A stretch of 64,000 nt of DNA, taken from Spodoptera frugiperda (taxonomy: Eukaryota > Arthropoda > Insecta > Lepidoptera > Noctuidae). Both the position numbers and the translations under genes were made by a program. Location of the stretch: contig NC_064234.1 in NCBI RefSeq assembly GCF_023101765.2, positions 6,386,001 through 6,450,000 of the forward strand, written 5' to 3'. Of this stretch, positions 60,063-64,000 are shown in pieces (positions within the stretch are counted from its first letter, which is position 1; every line of letters starts with the position of its first letter). The notes beneath the pieces were generated by a model. It made no database searches and had not been told where the DNA came from. It was given only the letters and a program-made list of their open reading frames with translations.

Positions 60063-62694
60063 TCGTAAAGAAAAGAAGACTATGCTTGACATCAATCTTA
60101 ATCACAAACAAATTTTATCACCTTAATATCATATTACAACTAGTTTAACATGTATGTCTAATATCTTGAATACCAATTCTGTGTAGTAAACAAGGTCTAA
60201 TGGCACTTAAAAACCAATTACAATTAATATATCATCACATTTCATTACAAATAGAGCCGGGAAACTTATATTTTTCATTTGAAATGAAAAAACGATGACG
60301 TCGCAGTGTTTGCAAGGAACTGCCACTCAGTCATCACTGAGCACTTTCAAAATGAGTGATTTATTCACTATTTGGAGAACCGCAAACAGATCTGTGGAGT
60401 GACTAATGTCTGTGGAACAAATAATGTTAGTAACTACTCGCATAGTTTTCAGTGAAGGTTCTGAAGTTGAGTGGTTGTGATTTATTAGTTTTAAATGTTT
60501 TATATACCGTACTCGTTATGTGAGTGAAAATGTTTTATGGGCAATTACTAAAACAAGTACATTTAGGTTTCTCAATTATAAACGTGATACCTTATACTTT
60601 CATGGCTGCTGGATTATTACTTATACTTATTACCAGTCAGCTAAGAACACTTATGACTTCCACAATTTCATTAAGAATTTACGCAGAATAATATTTTAGA
60701 CTCGAACAAAAACTTTAAGCATTAAGTGCCTAAATATTATTTCTATAACAATAAGGTAAAGTAACGCATTATAGTCCCTTAAACTATATTCATTTTAGAA
60801 ATGAACTATACTCGTATTTAAGGATCTTACTTCGCATTTAACACATTAACAAAGGATTTCAAAACACAAGTACTTAGTTTTATTATAGTTTTCATTTAAT
60901 TCACGATAGCTATCTGCTATTGTCTTATTTTCTCATTGTAATCAGAGGTATTACAGAAACAATTTAAAGTGCCTAAAATTAAAAAATAATATCGGATTAA
61001 TTACTGAAACATTAGTAGACTAATGATTTATCAGGTCAACTACCTAGGCTAAAACTAGAGCAACAAGAAAAAGATTTGAAACATTAATTCATCTTTAAAG
61101 ATGTTGTCCTCAATTTTGTTTAACTTCAAGATTTCGCGTAAAGTTGAAAGTCGAAGTCATACAAAATACTACACTTCTATATATTTGTATGTAACCCATA
61201 ACAACACAGATAAATAAAACAGTTATCTTCTCTGAAAACGGATTACGGTTTAACCCATCGCTCGCCACACTCGGGTGTTAAATGACCTGGCATTATTTTG
61301 TTTCACCAGCAGCTGTATGTATCTTTTCTCCGATTATTTATATTGGCTGATATTTCGACTCACTTATTGATTTATAGTATTCAATACTATTACTATTGGT
61401 ATTGGTACTGACTATTGGAAACTCTCAAATTGTGCGATTAGAAATTATTGTGATTTGATTTCTGAATCGAGTTACCTCAACAAAAGGTTACCTACCTACG
61501 TAAGTAATCTAGTAAACATGGTTAATAAACCTATGATAGTTATAATATAAATAATTTTACCACGTAATTAATATAAGAGAAAACATCAACTAGTATTGTA
61601 ACTAGATTACATCTTATCTAAAGCAGCTAATACGAAACGCTCTTCAGATTAAACTTTTCGATCCTCTTAACTCTAGTTAAACACTAGAGCAACATGATCC
61701 GGTGTAGGTACTCGAACACGTTACAAGTTTTATGAACACCACCGCATCGATACAAACCGGGCAAAGTTTCAACCACGTAAAACTGACGGAAAATTCTCTG
61801 AAGTTGAAAAGTGTCGTAGTATTAAAGTTGGAAGCATAAGCACAAGCTGCGGTATTTTACAGCACAAAACATGCTAATGTGAATCTGACTACTTTTATCC
61901 AACACTCTTTGTACGAAATTTCCATATTACTGTAAAGTTACTGAATGTATAACTGCATAATAAACACGTTTCACTGCTTTGTTAATGCAGTTCATGTCGA
62001 AATACTTTAAAATTTTCATATCATTCGTTAAACTAACTCTCCTTTCCTGCAATAAAAACTTTGCACTTGTTCCCACGAAATGCATTTAATTGAGAGTGCT
62101 GCAATTTACTTACAAACCGCGCAGTTAACTTTCAACAATAAGATCGCGATTTTAAACTTAATTTTCGGTGTAGCTCTCCACTCAACATAATGGCTGTAGT
62201 ACAACGAATGTTATTGTACTGTGAAGAAATTACAAATGAGTCTTTTCTTACATCTTCTTTAACGATTTTGATGATGAAATTTCCTCGGTTCTTTTTAAAG
62301 TCAGAAGAAAGAAAGACTAAACATACTTTACACCATCAATAGTACTCCAAAATTCGAAGTAATATCCACAATATATCATTAAGGATTTCTGGCTACCCAA
62401 AACTAGTTTTACGCGTCTTTTCAGCACATTTGAGATCTCAAGTGTGATTATTCTAAGTGTAACCAGGCCACAAGCTTCTCAAAGCCAGTCGCAGTTGTTA
62501 CGAAATAGCAATTTACAGCGCCGTCTAGTTGAAGTCATAAATCAACCATGGTTAAAGATAGCTAACTGTTTGTTATTCAGCCATTAGCTTCAATAGGTGT
62601 CGGTGACTGAACAAATTGACTAGTATACTTATTAATTTATCGACATTTGACACTGTTTAAATAAGCTAAGCATGGAGGACTACACAAAGTCATG

Positions 62695-62937
62695 TTTTTT
62701 TTTTGAAGGGGGTAAAATCATCCAATGACTTTTCCCGCTTTGGGCGAGGCGAGAGGGAGTGTCAGACTCTTACTGACTAAAAACCACTCCGTTCCTACTC
62801 CTGCTTTTAAAGACGGAGCCCCGGTAAACCCGCTAGGTAGTCCGCAGCTCCGGATCAGGCATCAGCCCTACTGGGCCCCATCGGTGGTGGTGTGATGGCT
62901 CTTTGAGGCGCGGGCAGTAGCCGACGCGCTGCATGCA
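62695..62937 (-). mobile_element. Short 5'-truncated R1 LINE with target duplication
   Basis: A T run at 62695-62704 (the poly(A) tail on the minus strand) is followed by the R1 3' UTR (ATCATCCAATGACTTTTCCC ... GGGCCCCATCGGTGGTGGTG). AAAGTCATG occurs at 62686-62694 and 62938-62946, a 9-bp target duplication, so both ends are fixed. No coding sequence is retained. Confidence 0.85.
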
Positions 62938-62946
62938 AAAGTCATG

Positions 62947-64000
62947 GTACTAGTCACATAAGTAGATTATGCATATCACAAAAGATAAAATCAAGTATCC
63001 AATTGAAAATACGCAATACCAACCAAAATTTTCATTAGATATTGAACCATTGAAAAAACGATATTCCATTATCGTACTTCACTGTAATACATTCGTTATT
63101 GGTCGTTGGTTTTTAATAAAATTTGCCCCGTGATATTAATTGTTGAACGTTTTATCGAAATTAGGGTTTGATGTAGGTTTTATTAAAATTTTATGGTATT
63201 GAAACCTTCGAATATTGAACTGATCACGCAATGCTTGGCGTGGGTTCAAAATTACGATCAATTCTCTCGCGGAAAAGTGAACTAGACCATTCATTTTGCA
63301 TGCACCATTAAAATAATGTATGGTACGACGTGGTCTCAAGATGCTGACGTCTTTAATATTTATGACAATATAAATTATAAAGTAATACACTAATGAATAA
63401 CTATTCAGACGCTTCAAGATTTAGAATATGTGTAATCATTACAAGATTAGAAGAACCTATTCTTGAAATATTTAATTGATTTTTGTAATACATATTAGCA
63501 AACTTTCAAGAGAAGTAACTATTTCTATGTATTGAAACACATGCATATTAATTATATAATACCTCATACAAAATATGATAGTATTGAATAATACGTATAC
63601 TGAATTTCACCAAAGCTACCGTCTCGCAGCTGATTAAACATAGAACATATCTAAAGAGATATATGCCTAGAGAGAGAGATATGTAGGGCATAATATCGTC
63701 TTCAGTGTTCATATTCAGCTTGATCTCAATTACAAACCGTTCTAATGGGCAAAGCTGTTCAGTAATTCACAGAAACCATATACATACATACAAACATATA
63801 CACATAATAACATAAATATGTATAGACTTCTATGATACATATCTGTATATTCTTAGTAAGTACTCCAGTCTGTCCATTTGTTCAGTGTATTTTCGACTTT
63901 ATTTTAAAGTGAATAAAGTTGAAAATGTATTATAAAAAAATACAGAAAAGTGTACGTTGACTTGCTGTTGTTTGTACCTGTATTAGTATAATTCTAAGTA
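62947..64000. other. AT-rich non-coding sequence, no gene seen
   Basis: A 93-codon minus-strand frame (63417-63136) includes MNGLVHFSARELIVILNPRQ, but I recognise no domain and see no splice-linked partner. The rest holds only short AT-rich simple repeats such as ATACATACAAACATATACAC near 63780. Confidence 0.5.

Noticed and set aside
63136..63417. 93-codon minus-strand frame
   Set aside because: No domain, no splice context and no matching repeat recognised; a protein search would be needed to revive it.

Overview
This is nuclear DNA from an insect, most probably a moth (Lepidoptera, perhaps a noctuid). The evidence is the AT-rich, intron-rich layout, a neuropeptide receptor gene of insect type, and several repeat families that I recognise from moth genomes: a tRNA-derived SINE, Helitron-type elements ending in a small hairpin plus CTAG, R1-clade and CR1-like LINEs, and 'CCCGACTGCG...GTATGTAT' type repeats. 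There is no bacterial-type operon, no CRISPR array and no credible tRNA or rRNA gene.

The only host protein gene I can support is one G protein-coupled receptor on the minus strand, spanning about 43 kb. Its coding exons lie at 53116-52355, 40205-40022, 30173-30007 and 10039-10007 (proposed). Splice sites and phases join exactly into a 1146-nt reading frame (381 residues, 7 TM). The motifs match the insect myosuppressin receptor (DMSR/MsR) group. The three introns are about 12.1, 9.8 and 20.0 kb and carry most of the repeats. The first exon shown begins at a splice acceptor, so non-coding 5' exons and the promoter lie further toward higher coordinates.

Region by region: 1-9.7 kb is AT-rich sequence downstream of the receptor with a few old repeat ends. 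9.7-10.0 kb is the putative 3' UTR. 10.0-30.0 kb is the last intron. It holds a complete nested retroelement cassette at 13.3-17.0 kb: a Ty3/gypsy-type LTR element with ATAG target duplication, internally deleted so that gag is fused to integrase, with a 668-bp inverted-repeat element in its 5' LTR and an R1-type LINE fragment at the end of its pol frame. The same intron holds a 142-bp tandem repeat, a 272-bp foldback and other hairpins. 30.0-40.0 kb is the middle intron, with a perfect 40-bp palindrome and a Helitron (36906-38438) that contains a nested inverted-repeat transposon with a decayed coding remnant. A second Helitron-like element abuts it. 40.2-52.4 kb is the first coding intron, with a SINE 35 bp from the splice acceptor, an R1 LINE encoding half a reverse transcriptase, a 332-bp TTAA-flanked inverted-repeat element, a tandem duplication carrying two CRE sites, and a dense repeat pile at 48.3-49.8 kb. 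53.2-64 kb is upstream sequence with a 2.4-kb CR1-like LINE and more R1 and other repeat fragments.

I found no clearly new host system. The most informative signals are the layered insertions, which give a relative chronology, the long perfect inverted repeats, the CRE tandem repeat, the SINE next to a branch point, and the uORFs and tiny last exon of the receptor.
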